This document shows positions 26,401-36,300 of a stretch of DNA of 64,000 nucleotides, piece after piece. The notes beneath the pieces were generated by a model. The model was not told where the DNA came from, did not search any database, and saw only the letters and a list, made by a program, of their open reading frames with translations. This stretch comes from Amycolatopsis sp. WQ 127309 (GTDB lineage: Bacteria; Actinomycetota; Actinomycetes; Mycobacteriales; Pseudonocardiaceae): positions 434,001 through 498,000 of the forward strand of contig NZ_CP095481.1 in assembly GCF_023023025.1 (NCBI RefSeq), in the 5' to 3' direction. Within the stretch, counting starts at the first letter, position 1; every line of letters begins with the position of its first letter. The position numbers and the translations under genes were made by a program.

Positions 26401-29221
26401 TCGCGACGCAGAAGCCACCGGTTTCGGCGAACGCACGCGCGGCACGCGTGTTACCCAGCAAAGGGGCCACCGTGACCGGCGTTCCCGGGGCTCGCCCGGA
26501 GAGCTCACCGATCAGCCCTTCGGCGACGGCGGAAGCCGCCTTCTTCGCGGTCGTCAGGACCAGACCGCCCCCGCGGAACGCTTCGCCGTCACGGCGGATG
26601 ACCTCCTCCGCGTAGCCGGCCAGCTGGTGCGCCGTCGTCCGCACCGCGCCGTCGGCTTGTTCACCCCAGCTCGGGAAGTCGGAGAGGCAGACCAGACGAG
26701 CCTGGCCGGCCAGGTCGAACGGACCGGGCAGCGCGAACGCGTCGACGTCCGCCCCGAGACCGAGCCTCGAGCGGATGTAGGTCCAGCTGCCGGCCACCCG
26801 GAGCGTGGCAGAAACGTAGAAGACCCGGCTGAACCGCTGACGCACCTCGGCCCACGTCACCTCGCGGCTGAGCTCGATGGGGGCGGAGGTGACCGCGAAC
26901 GCGTACCGGCGAGCGGAAACGCTGATCCCCTCGCTTTCCAGCTCGGTGGCGTAGACGACGCGGTTGCCGTCTTCGGGCGGCGGATCATCCGGCCGCCCGT
27001 CCAGGATCTGCCGCGCGTCTTCGGTGATCTGGCCGGCCGAGTCCGCGAGCACCTCGACACGCGCTGCCAGTGACGCGGTGCGCTCGTACTCCCACCAGGC
27101 ATCGGTCGGTGTTCGAGCACCCAGATACCCGGCCAGTGCCCCGGCGACGGCGTTCGACGAACGGGCCAGGCGGTCGAGGCGGCTGAGCAGCTGCCGGGAC
27201 GGGGCCTCGCCGCCGACTCCGCCGAACGGGCTGGCCAAGGTGATGACGCGAGTACCCACCGTGCCACCGGACCGGTCGAAGACGGCCTGGGCCGCTCGTG
27301 GCAGCGTCTCGGTGTCCAGCAGCGACTCCAGATCCGAAACGGCTTCGACCAGCCTGTCGGGAACTTCGCGCGCGCGGGTGCACCAACGGCGCAGCTCGCC
27401 GGTGAGGTTCTCCACCGAGCGGTAGTCGACTTCGGCGCTCGCTGCGGCGGTGGCGGCCTGCTCGAGCGAATGCGCCTCGTCGATGACGAGCAGCGTCCTG
27501 TCCGAACCCACGTCCGGCTGGCCCAGGAGAAGCGCGTGGTTGGCGACGACGAGCTGGTGCGCGGCGAAAGCTTCACCAGCGGTCTCGGTCATCCGGCCGA
27601 GGATCGACGAGGAGCTGCGCCGGTAGTCGCCGGTTTCCTGGCTGAGACCAGCGAGCCAGAGCGAAAGCGGAGCGCGAGCACCCGATTCGAAGTACTCGGC
27701 GACGAAGGCGGGGAGATCGGCTGGATCAACACTCCGTGACGACCAACGCTGGTCCAGCGTCCCGGCCTCGCCCAAGCGCCGGAGTAAGTAGATCAGCAGT
27801 TCCTGGTAGCACGGGTCGGCGGCGAACCGGATGCGCTGCTCCGGCTGTGCACTGCCGGTGGCGTCGGCCAGAGCGGTGACGAGCGCACGCAGGGAGAGCC
27901 TGTTCCGCTTGCCCTTGACCAGAGTGGCGACGTCCTCGATCCCGGGCACAACCGCGACCAGCCTGGTGATGTCCTCGGCGAGCTGGGACTGGAGCTGCTT
28001 GGTGTGGGTCGAGAGCACGACCTGCCGGCCCGGAGCGCCGGCGAGCCAGTCGAGGCCGGTGGCGAGGACGGCGAGGCTCTTGCCGGTCCCGGTGGGAGCC
28101 TCGCACAGGGCATCCCGTCCGGCCGTCACTTGATCGGCCATCCGGGCGGCCATCTCCTGCTGTGCGGGACGACGCTCCACCCGGCCGGAAGCCGCAGCGA
28201 TGGCGAGGCGGTGCGGGTCGACCCGGCCCGACTCGTCGCGCAGTTCGGTCGAGACGATCAGGCGAGTGCGCCGGCGGCTCGGTTCCCACGCCGGGAGCAG
28301 GTCCGCCAAGACCTGCACGACCGCGGCGTCATCGTGCTCGGGGAGGGTCGGGCCGGCGCCGAGCAACGAGGTCATCACGTCCCAGGCGGCTGTTCCCGCC
28401 CCCACGCCCAGCACCAGATCGCGTTCGGCCCGCGGCCACGCGGCCACCGTTTCGGCCGCGCGCCCGAGCAAGCGAGCGGCCAGTACCGCGTCGTCCCCGG
28501 CATCGTGCCACCGCATCCCGGAACGGTCGATCCCCAGCTCAGTGGCGAGCTCGGCAAGACGGTGTGAACGCGCGGCCGGCCAGACGGCGTGGGCGAGGTA
28601 GAGCGCGTCGACCCGACGGGGGCCGCCGAACCCCTGGATGCCCGCGTCGGCGCTTGCTTCGTCGAGCAAGGGGAAGTCGGCCTGCATACCGTTGTATGCG
28701 ATCAGGATGTCCGCGTCGGCGCAGAACTGCCGCAGCGCCTCGAACGCTTCCGCCGGACCGACCGCCTCGCGCTCGTAGGACGCGCGGACGCGCTCCGACC
28801 TGATGTCGGCTTCCCAGCCTTCGTCCGGCAGCTGGACCCAGGCGGTGAACCGCTCGCCCCGGCTGACCCAGTCCGAGTCGCAGGACAACCGAGCGCCGCC
28901 GATCTGATAGATTCGGCGGTCGCCGTCCGGTCGTTCCGAACTGGGGCGTACCACGGATTCGAAATCCACGACGACGGCACGCAGGAAATCGGGATGTCCC
29001 TCGTCAGACTGAGGTGCCGTCTTCGGAACGACCGAGAGAATCTCCCCATCGGCCCGAACCAATCCGGCCCGGATCGCCGCCATCACAACCGCGCGCAGGC
29101 GCCGCGCTGTCAATAGTGGCCAGCGGCGCTGCGATTCCTCCAAAAGCACGTTTCCGTCGACCGGCCCGATCCGGTCGAGGATCTCGGCGACTTCTTCGGC
29201 TTGGCACACTTCTGCGGCCAT
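23462..29221 (-). CDS. DEDDh exonuclease - DinG helicase - RecQ helicase fusion
   Basis: A 1919-residue three-enzyme fusion. I start it at ATG 29221 because a GGAGG lies 6 bases upstream; the frame also extends to TTG 29279-29281 without a good site. Residues ~80-250 form a DnaQ-like 3'-5' exonuclease: Asp86-x-Glu88 in VVVDFESVV, Asp182 in YNGMQADFPLL, and His239..Asp244 in WHDAGDDAVLAARL. Residues ~350-1050 are a DinG-type superfamily-2 helicase: Walker A EAPTGTGKS (~374-382) and DEAH in LLVIDEAHSLEQ (~580). Residues ~1170-1780 are a RecQ helicase: LLPTGFGKS (~1187), AVDEAHTFVQWG (~1290), YQQLGRAGRD (~1495), and a Cys cluster CATSACRCSTC (~1755) like the RecQ zinc site. Two helicases plus a nuclease on one chain imply processive degradation or remodelling of DNA. 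It heads an operon with two uncharacterised large proteins. Confidence 0.88.
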   Translation of the reverse strand: MAAEVCQAEEVAEILDRIGPVDGNVLLEESQRRWPLLTARRLRAVVMAAIRAGLVRADGEILSVVPKTAPQSDEGHPDFLRAVVVDFESVVRPSSERPDGDRRIYQIGGARLSCDSDWVSRGERFTAWVQLPDEGWEADIRSERVRASYEREAVGPAEAFEALRQFCADADILIAYNGMQADFPLLDEASADAGIQGFGGPRRVDALYLAHAVWPAARSHRLAELATELGIDRSGMRWHDAGDDAVLAARLLGRAAETVAAWPRAERDLVLGVGAGTAAWDVMTSLLGAGPTLPEHDDAAVVQVLADLLPAWEPSRRRTRLIVSTELRDESGRVDPHRLAIAAASGRVERRPAQQEMAARMADQVTAGRDALCEAPTGTGKSLAVLATGLDWLAGAPGRQVVLSTHTKQLQSQLAEDITRLVAVVPGIEDVATLVKGKRNRLSLRALVTALADATGSAQPEQRIRFAADPCYQELLIYLLRRLGEAGTLDQRWSSRSVDPADLPAFVAEYFESGARAPLSLWLAGLSQETGDYRRSSSSILGRMTETAGEAFAAHQLVVANHALLLGQPDVGSDRTLLVIDEAHSLEQAATAAASAEVDYRSVENLTGELRRWCTRAREVPDRLVEAVSDLESLLDTETLPRAAQAVFDRSGGTVGTRVITLASPFGGVGGEAPSRQLLSRLDRLARSSNAVAGALAGYLGARTPTDAWWEYERTASLAARVEVLADSAGQITEDARQILDGRPDDPPPEDGNRVVYATELESEGISVSARRYAFAVTSAPIELSREVTWAEVRQRFSRVFYVSATLRVAGSWTYIRSRLGLGADVDAFALPGPFDLAGQARLVCLSDFPSWGEQADGAVRTTAHQLAGYAEEVIRRDGEAFRGGGLVLTTAKKAASAVAEGLIGELSGRAPGTPVTVAPLLGNTRAARAFAETGGFCVATRGMWQGVDFAADRVSLVWINKLPFAPFADPLVAARRAAAARRAAAAGDPDPERAANEGYYLPLAAMDLRQAVGRLVRSTEHRGIVVISDRRLAGRTAQRRSYRRVFLESLDPGLLVPDEATGEPAGGNVMSMAEGWRTIWRFLGDHGLITPERAVELCESDALRAHTLLPATREILDAVIGPEEEAAARASRALGDLLVERCSRIAGLLRFSDEPLRLREQQESVIRAVAEDADVLALLPTGFGKSYAFQLPALALSGVTVVVSPLVALMADQALQLNATVGGAVRALVGPMPESNSRRGKTEVAEQLTGVADHGIRLVYVSPERLANRRFQELLRAAAVKGILRRIAVDEAHTFVQWGDDFRPSFRRAERLITELRNNHRVRVTAVTATANQSVHIGLRTGLFGLAEEPAANEPLVTVRASPLRPELAVYRRVIRNAGPATVAGLAEEIATACDDHAIFYCLTVKEVEALHAHLRQFLGEAGIRQVRRFHGRLSEAEKAAVLTEFREAPAKGDPGFVPLIIVATSAFGLGVNRVDIRCVFVVSPPPDLAALYQQLGRAGRDQAGKPAGEITAPSYGLALGTGRGFRTLQWMLAQGMAPATEHRIEGFLLETASRCGVLDPDELADSCLQAEVAAGRVRPAEARHSSTMDAFRTAVVRSVAVLANSGVLDDCGDFPATVMLTPVDEPLALADDELADAATWLRRIASANPGRYVTTELHERLVREVPGYGEVTGDVAGTWAILSTLHDRGCVDVSQAGNYRTLISVRRTSEGEVVVPASGHRARRDSELAELRAWYNEDRRCANVGMAGYFGVPERALPEDVCATSACRCSTCWQRAADRAPRPDLLRAFDTPRPRPSVRRDGLPYRTVTDRNVRSLLWDNYRGLADAMIHRVLRGDETFLETRTGRQRPLWPKLLYHRLRGCDPGVRIEDVRAALERLTVAEQVVRTDGGLWRLRRYAEADERRERTTAGRAAEVAT

Positions 29222-29652
29222 GAAAACCTCCGACGAAGCCGTTTCAGCCACAGGATCGTGGCGCTTTTTCACCTTTGCCAAGCGAAGGGTGAAACGTCAA
29301 CACAGGTCGCCGGTACGGCCCTGCGGACGCCTCCTTCCGCCGGACAAGATCGACGATCACCACCACGCATGGTTGATGGATCGGCAGTCGGCCACCGCAC
29401 GTTACAACTCGAAGTGATGAAGCCATCGGCGGTACCGGCCCACCGGAAGGCCGACACCCGTCATACTTTCGAGTGAATTCTTACAACGTTTCTTACGGGC
29501 CAGCATTCCGTCAACCTCGCAACGCGAAATCGCTCACGCGAGCAGGTCATCCAACGCGTAGCACCACGTGGCATTGGTAGTCCCAGCGATCGCCGGCGTG
29601 CCCGGCTGGTTCGACGTGGACCCGCTGGCACGCCTTGGCCGAGCTGTCCAGG
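29222..29652. other. 431-bp intergenic region, probable promoter of the helicase operon
   Basis: No complete gene. About 29440-29510 is AT-richer (TTACAACTCGAAGTG, GAATTCTTACAACG, TTTCTTACGG), which suits a promoter for the minus-strand helicase operon. A minus-strand tail GTTNATWCYALDDLLA then stop near 29540-29590 looks like a protein C-terminus but has no recognisable upstream part. Confidence 0.45.
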
Positions 29653-30663
29653 TCACCGGCGGTTCTTGCGCCGGGCTGTGCCTTGAAGCTTGCGCTTGGA
29701 CTTCTTCGGATCACCGCCGCCGCTCTTGCCCGCCGACACCTCGCCGCGTTGTACTCGGTTCAACGTGGTCTTGCGCCAGTTTCTCAGGACCTCCGGCAGG
29801 TGAGCTCGGCTGTTGAGCCACTTCATCGCGGCACGGGTGTACAGGTCCTCGGTCGCCTCGAACTCCTTCGCGAAACCAGGTACCAGCAGGACCCGCCGCG
29901 CGAGAGTCGTGTACATCGGGTCACCAGCGAAGCGCCGCATGCCCTGCACGGTGCTGATCCCAGGACAGAACGCTCCTCCAGCGAACCACGCGGCACCCGC
30001 CATCACACTGCCGGAATCTTCACCCTCCTTGATCGTCAGTTCGGTGAGGCGCGTAACGACCTCACGCTCGGTGTCATCGATGATGACCAGCGTGTCGGTC
30101 TCCAGCGCTCGTTGATAGGCCTCGATCGCTTCGGCCGAGGTCGACAACGTCAGCCGCTGCTCGACGCCGGTGGTCTCGAAGTGCAGAACGGATTCGGAGG
30201 TCTGCAGACCGGAACGTCGACCGAAGACTCGCGCTGTTCGGCGGAAACCGGTCAGGAACGTGACCGCAGGACGCTTCACCCCCTTACGGAGCCCATCGCC
30301 GTGTCGGGCGTACGGTGACGAAACGAACGGGCAGACCTGAGCCGCGTACAAGGCACAGATTCCGTGGACCGGCGCCTCGTTCGAAACGAGCGTCGTAGCC
30401 TTTGCCATCACCTCGTCGAAGGAAACCTGCCACCGCAGCTCTTCGCCGAACGGAAGCGCACACACCGCACACAGATCGAAGGTGGCCAGAGCGAGCTTTC
30501 GCGGCTCCGACAACGCACCGAAGTCGACGTCCCCAGGCTCTTGGCCGGTCGTGGCGATGATCGGGTAGCCGCGAGGGTCCGCACGAAGGTGCTCGAGCCG
30601 TTTCGGCTTCGGCACCGAACGGGGACCCTTACCTGCCGGCTCGGGCGAATCACCGAGAGTCAT
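29653..30663 (-). CDS. Cysteine-rich protein following the pPIWI-RE gene
   Basis: A 336-residue protein starting at ATG 30663 (GGGGAG upstream), 35 bases after the pPIWI-RE stop and in the same direction, so probably the last gene of that operon. The N-terminal half carries paired Cys/His: LCAVCALPFGEELRW (~65-80), then APVHGICALYAAQVCPFV (~105-125). Such C..C...H..C...C spacing suggests a treble-clef-like zinc module; actinobacterial proteins of this look are often mislabelled OmpA-like. The C-terminus is strongly basic (GGGDPKKSKRKLQGTARRKN), suggesting nucleic-acid contact. A middle segment TLVIIDDTEREVVTRL could be part of an alpha/beta fold. Function is unknown. A zinc-dependent nuclease or DNA-binding accessory is possible but not shown by any catalytic motif. 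Confidence 0.7.
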   Translation of the reverse strand: MTLGDSPEPAGKGPRSVPKPKRLEHLRADPRGYPIIATTGQEPGDVDFGALSEPRKLALATFDLCAVCALPFGEELRWQVSFDEVMAKATTLVSNEAPVHGICALYAAQVCPFVSSPYARHGDGLRKGVKRPAVTFLTGFRRTARVFGRRSGLQTSESVLHFETTGVEQRLTLSTSAEAIEAYQRALETDTLVIIDDTEREVVTRLTELTIKEGEDSGSVMAGAAWFAGGAFCPGISTVQGMRRFAGDPMYTTLARRVLLVPGFAKEFEATEDLYTRAAMKWLNSRAHLPEVLRNWRKTTLNRVQRGEVSAGKSGGGDPKKSKRKLQGTARRKNRR

Positions 30664-30698
30664 CTCCCCAGCTTATGGCACGGCGTCAAAACGGCGCC

Positions 30699-33344
30699 TC
30701 AGGTCGGGTCACTCCGACGGTCCGTCGTCGTGGACTGCGGGCTCAGATACTCCTCGGCGAGCTTGGCCAGGTGCATCGGCAGGGGCCTCGCAAGGGGTAC
30801 GTAGTCGTCGTGGAACCTGAGCTGATGGGCGATCGCCGCCCACACCGCCGGTTCGTCCTCCCGGGGACAGCCCAGCACCGTCAGTTCCAGGTACTGCGGG
30901 TTCCACGCGCTCACCGTGGACGCGTGGCCTGGGCCTTGCTCTCCGGTGAGTTTGCGGAGTCCACGGGGGACCTTGGGGAAGTTCTTGGGTACGTCCGCCG
31001 TGCTGGCAAAAACCCGATTGTCCGGCAAAGCTTCCTGTGACGCCCAAAGTCCGACACCGAAGCCAGGCGTGTCGTTGTCCTTGCCGGGCGCGTACCACTG
31101 CGGGACCTCGTCCCGGCTGTTGCGGTCGCGGATCAAGACGACCCGCAGGTCCTCACCGAACGCACCCAGGCGTTGGTCCGGTTCGCCGGCAAAGCCGAGC
31201 TTGTCCCGCACCAGGGTTCCGTTGCCCAGCCATCGCCACGAATCCCGGAGGTTGCCGGCGTTCACCAGCAGTAAGGTCGGGCGATCCCGGACCTGGAAGA
31301 GGATCGCGCGCACCCGTCGTTCGATGTCGGCCCGTTCGTCCTCGACGGTGAGAAATGGACGAATACCACTCGCCGAGCCGTCCGCGGCGAGGCCACCTGT
31401 TGCCAGGGATAGGAGAAAGTCAGCGTACGGGAGCCAGTCCTGCAAACGATCGTCCCAGGCCCGGACCGGGTGTTCGGTGTCGGCGGGCCGCACTCGCACG
31501 GCGATGAGCTGCCGGCCTGCTCGCTTGGACTTCGCCGTGGCCTGTTTGCGCACCACCCACAAGGCAACGTACTGAAGATCCGCCGGGAGTCCAGCACCCG
31601 CACGATGCGCCGGTGCGGAGACGGCACCGAGCTGACGAAGCCCGTCCCGACACGCGGCTTCGGCGCGGGTCGCCGGATCCGCGGTCTCGTTGTCGGCGAC
31701 CTGGATAAACTGGGCGACCCGCCGACTGTCGGCGAATCCGAGCCGTAACGCGAGCTTCGGGTCCGTGCCGGGAACCGTGAACCGGTCGGCGCCGGGGATC
31801 TCGATCAAGGCCAACCCCGGCCGACCAGCGCGACGCGGGTACCGCGCGGCCACCGCTGCTCTCCGTGCGCGGAGTGCCTCAGCGTCTTCGAGCTGCGCCT
31901 CTGACGAGGTTTTCAGTGCCGTGGCCAGGAAACTCGCGTCGGACAGCAGGACGTCGATTTCGAGGCCACCCACGGACCAGCGGCGAAGATCGCCTTCGCC
32001 GAGATCGGTGACTCCGAGCAGCAGTGCAAGTTGTCGCAGCAGGTGCTCTCGCGTCTCCGGGTAGGCAGTGACGATGTCGACGTGCAGCGGCTCGCCCGCC
32101 AACACGGTGCGCAGCGTTTCTCTCCGAGCCGATACTGCACGCAAATCCACTTCGGCCCGGCGCACCGGGTCGGTCTTCGGCACCTTCGGGAGCAAGACCG
32201 GCTTGGTGACGCGGAACGCTCGCTCCAGCGACGGAACTCGGCGCAGCCACGGACGGAGCCCGGCTTCCACCCAGTTGTCGAGATCAGCCCGCTCCCCGGG
32301 CATCAGACCGGCGGCGATCTCGTGCCGGCCCATGGCGGTGCTGTGCACCACTGCCGCTCTGACGCCGCCTTGACCGGTCAGCCATGCGCGCGGATCGGCG
32401 ATGAGGTCTTCCGGTTTCGGGTAACGCCGCACGATGTCGAGCTCGTCGATGATCTCCACCGGGCTGTGTCCTCGCCACGTGCACCGCCCTTCGGCGGCAG
32501 AGAACTTCATCGTGTTGCCGACCAGGCGGAGGCGACTCTCGCCACTTTCTTCGTCCCAGGGCACCGGAAGGTCGAACAGCACCGTTGCTCCGCGGCCACC
32601 GGGAACCCAGACGGGGGAACGCGTGGACCATCGGCGGATCCCCGACGACACGTGGACGCGAAAAGACGGGGAGAACGGGACGGTGTGCAGGGTGATCCCC
32701 AACCGGGCCGAGTACCGGTGGTCCACTCCGTTCTTCCGGAACGTCTCCGGCGGCCAGGAAACCAGCTCCGCCCCGTGTTCGAGCCGGACTGCGCGGAAGC
32801 ACATGTCGGTGGCTGCCCCTTCGGCTTGGAAGGGCCGCTCCGCCAGACGAAGAGCCAGTAGCTCCGGCAGGAGCGCGTAGAGCCGCCGGTGTGGTGCGGC
32901 GGTCCCGCCCGGGGACACATCGGTACCGGACAGCTCCACCGCGCAGGTCGACCACTCCGGTTCGGTTTCGCGGACAGCGTCGAGCACACGGCGCGTGGCG
33001 GCGAGGTGTTCGCTCTCCGGCCGGAGAGCAGCGACCCAGCTCAAGAAGGCGGGCAGCACGACATCGGTCGGCAGCGGCTCCCGCGCGTAGAGCCACGGCA
33101 CCGAACTGTCGGCGGCGGCGCCACGGCCGGTCGCGAGCATCCCCGGCGCCACCGCGCGCAGAAGGCTGTCGAGCTTGCGGACCGGCAGCCCGGCGAAGGG
33201 CTCCCGACTGCGCCAGCCGAGCGCGGACAGATCGGTCAGCTCGGTGCGCCACTGCTCGGCGAAGGTCGTCACGTGGAGGTCTTCGACCCACGGGCCATGC
33301 TCGGGGTCGGGCTCGTACGCGCAGGGAGTGATCAGGGAGTGCAT
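30699..33344 (-). CDS. pPIWI-RE protein (PIWI-like RNase H fold)
   Basis: An 881-residue protein matching the pPIWI-RE family (prokaryotic PIWI with conserved R and E). An N-terminal ~450-residue region would be the X-type domain. The MID-like Lys/Gln patch reads DPKLALRLGFADSRRVAQFI (~520-560). The PIWI/RNase-H module runs from ~590 (RQLIAVRVRPAD, then RPTLLLVNAGNLRD, then RVVLIRDRNSRDEVP). The C-terminus has the family-style LR...(R)PLPMHLAKLAEEYL, which I take to contain the signature Arg and Glu. ATG 33344 (AGGAATCCGG upstream) overlaps the helicase by 13 bases. The family is proposed to bind guide nucleic acids and, with its helicase and REase partners, act against invading DNA or R-loops (Burroughs, Iyer and Aravind). 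Catalytic activity cannot be judged from motifs alone. Confidence 0.85.
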   Translation of the reverse strand: MHSLITPCAYEPDPEHGPWVEDLHVTTFAEQWRTELTDLSALGWRSREPFAGLPVRKLDSLLRAVAPGMLATGRGAAADSSVPWLYAREPLPTDVVLPAFLSWVAALRPESEHLAATRRVLDAVRETEPEWSTCAVELSGTDVSPGGTAAPHRRLYALLPELLALRLAERPFQAEGAATDMCFRAVRLEHGAELVSWPPETFRKNGVDHRYSARLGITLHTVPFSPSFRVHVSSGIRRWSTRSPVWVPGGRGATVLFDLPVPWDEESGESRLRLVGNTMKFSAAEGRCTWRGHSPVEIIDELDIVRRYPKPEDLIADPRAWLTGQGGVRAAVVHSTAMGRHEIAAGLMPGERADLDNWVEAGLRPWLRRVPSLERAFRVTKPVLLPKVPKTDPVRRAEVDLRAVSARRETLRTVLAGEPLHVDIVTAYPETREHLLRQLALLLGVTDLGEGDLRRWSVGGLEIDVLLSDASFLATALKTSSEAQLEDAEALRARRAAVAARYPRRAGRPGLALIEIPGADRFTVPGTDPKLALRLGFADSRRVAQFIQVADNETADPATRAEAACRDGLRQLGAVSAPAHRAGAGLPADLQYVALWVVRKQATAKSKRAGRQLIAVRVRPADTEHPVRAWDDRLQDWLPYADFLLSLATGGLAADGSASGIRPFLTVEDERADIERRVRAILFQVRDRPTLLLVNAGNLRDSWRWLGNGTLVRDKLGFAGEPDQRLGAFGEDLRVVLIRDRNSRDEVPQWYAPGKDNDTPGFGVGLWASQEALPDNRVFASTADVPKNFPKVPRGLRKLTGEQGPGHASTVSAWNPQYLELTVLGCPREDEPAVWAAIAHQLRFHDDYVPLARPLPMHLAKLAEEYLSPQSTTTDRRSDPT

Positions 33345-36300
33345 TCCGGATTCCTGTCCTCGAGAAGGCGGTCAAGGGCCGCCCAGAGCGGCCGGTAAAG
33401 CGCGTCGACGATGTAGCGATCGTGAGTCGGCTCCGTCGAATCCATGGTCAAGTACGGCGTCAGGACGGCGTGGATGTTGTGCAAAAGGCTGGTCGCGGTC
33501 GTTTCGTCCGCCGGTCGGCCCGCGGCCGTTTCCGGAGCGAACGCGGAGTCGACGAACACGACGCGAGCGGGCACTCCGCCTCGCACCAGGCGGCCGATGA
33601 CCTGCCAGATGAGCACCAGCAGGTCCCAGGTCACCGTGTCGCGATCGGGGCCGAGCGAGCTCCAGCCGAGTGACCTGGCGAGAGCCCGGTACCACCGGCC
33701 TCGCGCTTCCTTGCGGATCGCCGTGGCGCCTTCGTCCAGATCGGCCGCTTCCCCGAGCTGCTCGGTGAAGCCGGCGCTGTCGGCGAACCGGACCAACCAG
33801 TCGTTCACGGTGTGGACCGCCAGCCCCAAGTCGTCCGGCCGGGGGTTCGGCCGCGCCAGGAAGAAGACACTCCCGATGGCGGCGACCTTGTCGTCGTTCA
33901 AGATGTTGTGCCCACGCTCCACGGCGAGCAGCGGCGCCACGAGGATCTCGGCCGCAGTGTCGCGGAGCGTGTCGACATCACCGCGGCGCAGGACCGGTGC
34001 GTGGTGGTCGTCATCGCTCCCGACCGTGACCTCGACATCGTCGGACACGAGCCGTACGACCCGGCCATTCCACCTCGGACTCAAGGTGTGCAAGGTGTCG
34101 GCGGCCAGCTCGGCCTCGTCGTAGCTGCCGACCAGCAGGAGGATCCGCCGTCGGGCATCCGGCCACTCACGTAGCTCGCGCTCCAGAATGCTCCCGTCGT
34201 GGTCGGGCTCGCCCAGCCGGGTCACCATACGGCGAAGGATCTCCGGGCGTTGATCGAGATCAGCGCCGGAGAGCTTCAGTGGTTCACCCCCGGCTCCACC
34301 TCGCAGGAATTCGAACCGCATCTCTGTTCCCTCGACAACGGCTTTGACGGCGTCTTCGGCGGGTAGCAGGATGACGCCGACCGGGACCCGCACGTGGTAG
34401 CGGCTGGAGCTGCCCGCCCAGCTGCTCCCCGACATCAAGAGCACGTTCGTCCCTGGGCGGCCGTCCACCCGAGGCAGGTCCGGCATGGCACGAAGCAGTT
34501 CTCGCCCGATTCCGCTGCACCGGAAGTACCGCAGCTCACCACTCTGCACACCGTGACGCGGCGGCCCGTCGACGATGAACTGGAAACCGAGTACGTTCCC
34601 CATCGGGGCTTCCGGGACGAGCGGGCCGTAGTCCGGCGGCCTTTGGTACATGTCGTTGAAGCCCAGCTTCAGAACCGATTCGACCCGTGGCCACATCGCG
34701 TTCATCAGAGCCAGCTTCGGTTCCAGTGCCGACAGAAGGAGGGTGAACTCGAACTGGCGGCGCTTCTCGTCCAGCCAGTCCACCGGATCCGGAGCGGGCT
34801 TGTGTCCGCGTTTGGCCGGGCGAGGCCGTGCCTGTTCTTCGTCGAAGGCCAGCTGCAGCTCTTCCAGCTTCGAAGTCAGATCGAACAGCTCGACCAGGAA
34901 ATCGCTGATCTTCTGGCGGGTCGCCGGTTGGCGCCCGGTCGTGAGCACCTCGTTCACCAGCGTCGTGAGTTCCGGAGTGACCTTTCCGGTGCGGTCACCG
35001 AAGGGGTTGTCGCGGAACTCGTCCAGCAATTCGGTGAGGTGCTTGCGCGGCTCCTCCGCATCGGCCAGGTCATCGGGATAGCGCTCCTCGATCAGGCGGA
35101 GCTGCAAGGTCCACGCGCTGAAATAGCCGGTGTGCACCCAGTCCCGCAGACCACGGTCGGCGACCAGCATCGCGTACAACCGGTCGGTGGTCGCGGTGAT
35201 CGTGTTCACCGCCGCCGTCCAGTCTTCGACGTCGTGGTCGGACAGCTGCATCCGGGCGCCTTCGACCAGCTCGCGGTTCTTGTGGCCGACCAGATCGTCC
35301 AGCAGTGACCTGCTGCCCGAGCTGCCGACCAAGGTGACCGCGGGCGCGAACATCCGGTCGAGCTGCATCTGCACCCGGTCGGCTTCGTCGACGATGACCA
35401 GGTCGCTCCGTCGGCAGGCGGCTTCGAGATAACGGACCTTCTCGGCGTTCTGCGGGCGTGGTACTGCGGCGTCCACCAGACCGGCCGGAGTCGAAACCCA
35501 GATGGTGGCTTGCACCAGCTCGTGTGCGCCACGGTGCCGCGGGCAACCGGCCCAGAAGGGGCAGGCCACCGGCACAGTCGACCACTCCCGTTTGGCGTCG
35601 GGCCGCACGGTGCGGCGGTACAGCCGGGTGCACGGGGCCTGGTTGAAGGCGAGGACGTCGTCCTGGTCGCTGAGGAGGGTGTTCAGCGCACACGACGTGC
35701 TCAAGTAGCCGAACCCGGGATCCTCGTGGGCAAGGACGTTCGCCACGCCCCGCCCGGCAAGCCTGCGGTGCATCCGTTGCGCATGCCGTTCCTTGCCCGA
35801 CGCGCCCAGGATCGGCGCCGCCTTGCCACCGGTGTAAATGTTGTAGAGCCTCACCAGTTCGAGGGTTTCGGCGACGTCGCCGACCACGACCGTGATCCGG
35901 TAGCCCTGCCGGGCGAGGTGCACGGTCAGCACGTCACGCAAGGTGCTCTTCCCCGCCCCGACGATGCCGAGGAGATGTTCGATCCCCGCTATGGTGAACC
36001 CGGGCTCACCGCGGAAGTCCTGCTGCCCACGCGTCCGGAGCCGGACCGAGTCCATCCGCCCCGCCCAGTCGTGGAATTCGATCGTGTCCATGTCCTTGGC
36101 CGTCGCGATCAGATCGTCCCGGTTCACGAGGATCGGCTCGCCGCTTTCGGCTGGGGGCAGGTCGATGTCGTGCCCGGCCGGCTTGGGAAGGTGCGCGGTG
36201 TCGGGCAGGTCGACGCGGACTGTCGCGCGGCCAGCCTGGAACCGGTGCAGTCCTCGCCGGGCGAACACGGCCGGGCCGCCCTTGAAAGGCGGGGCCGTGG

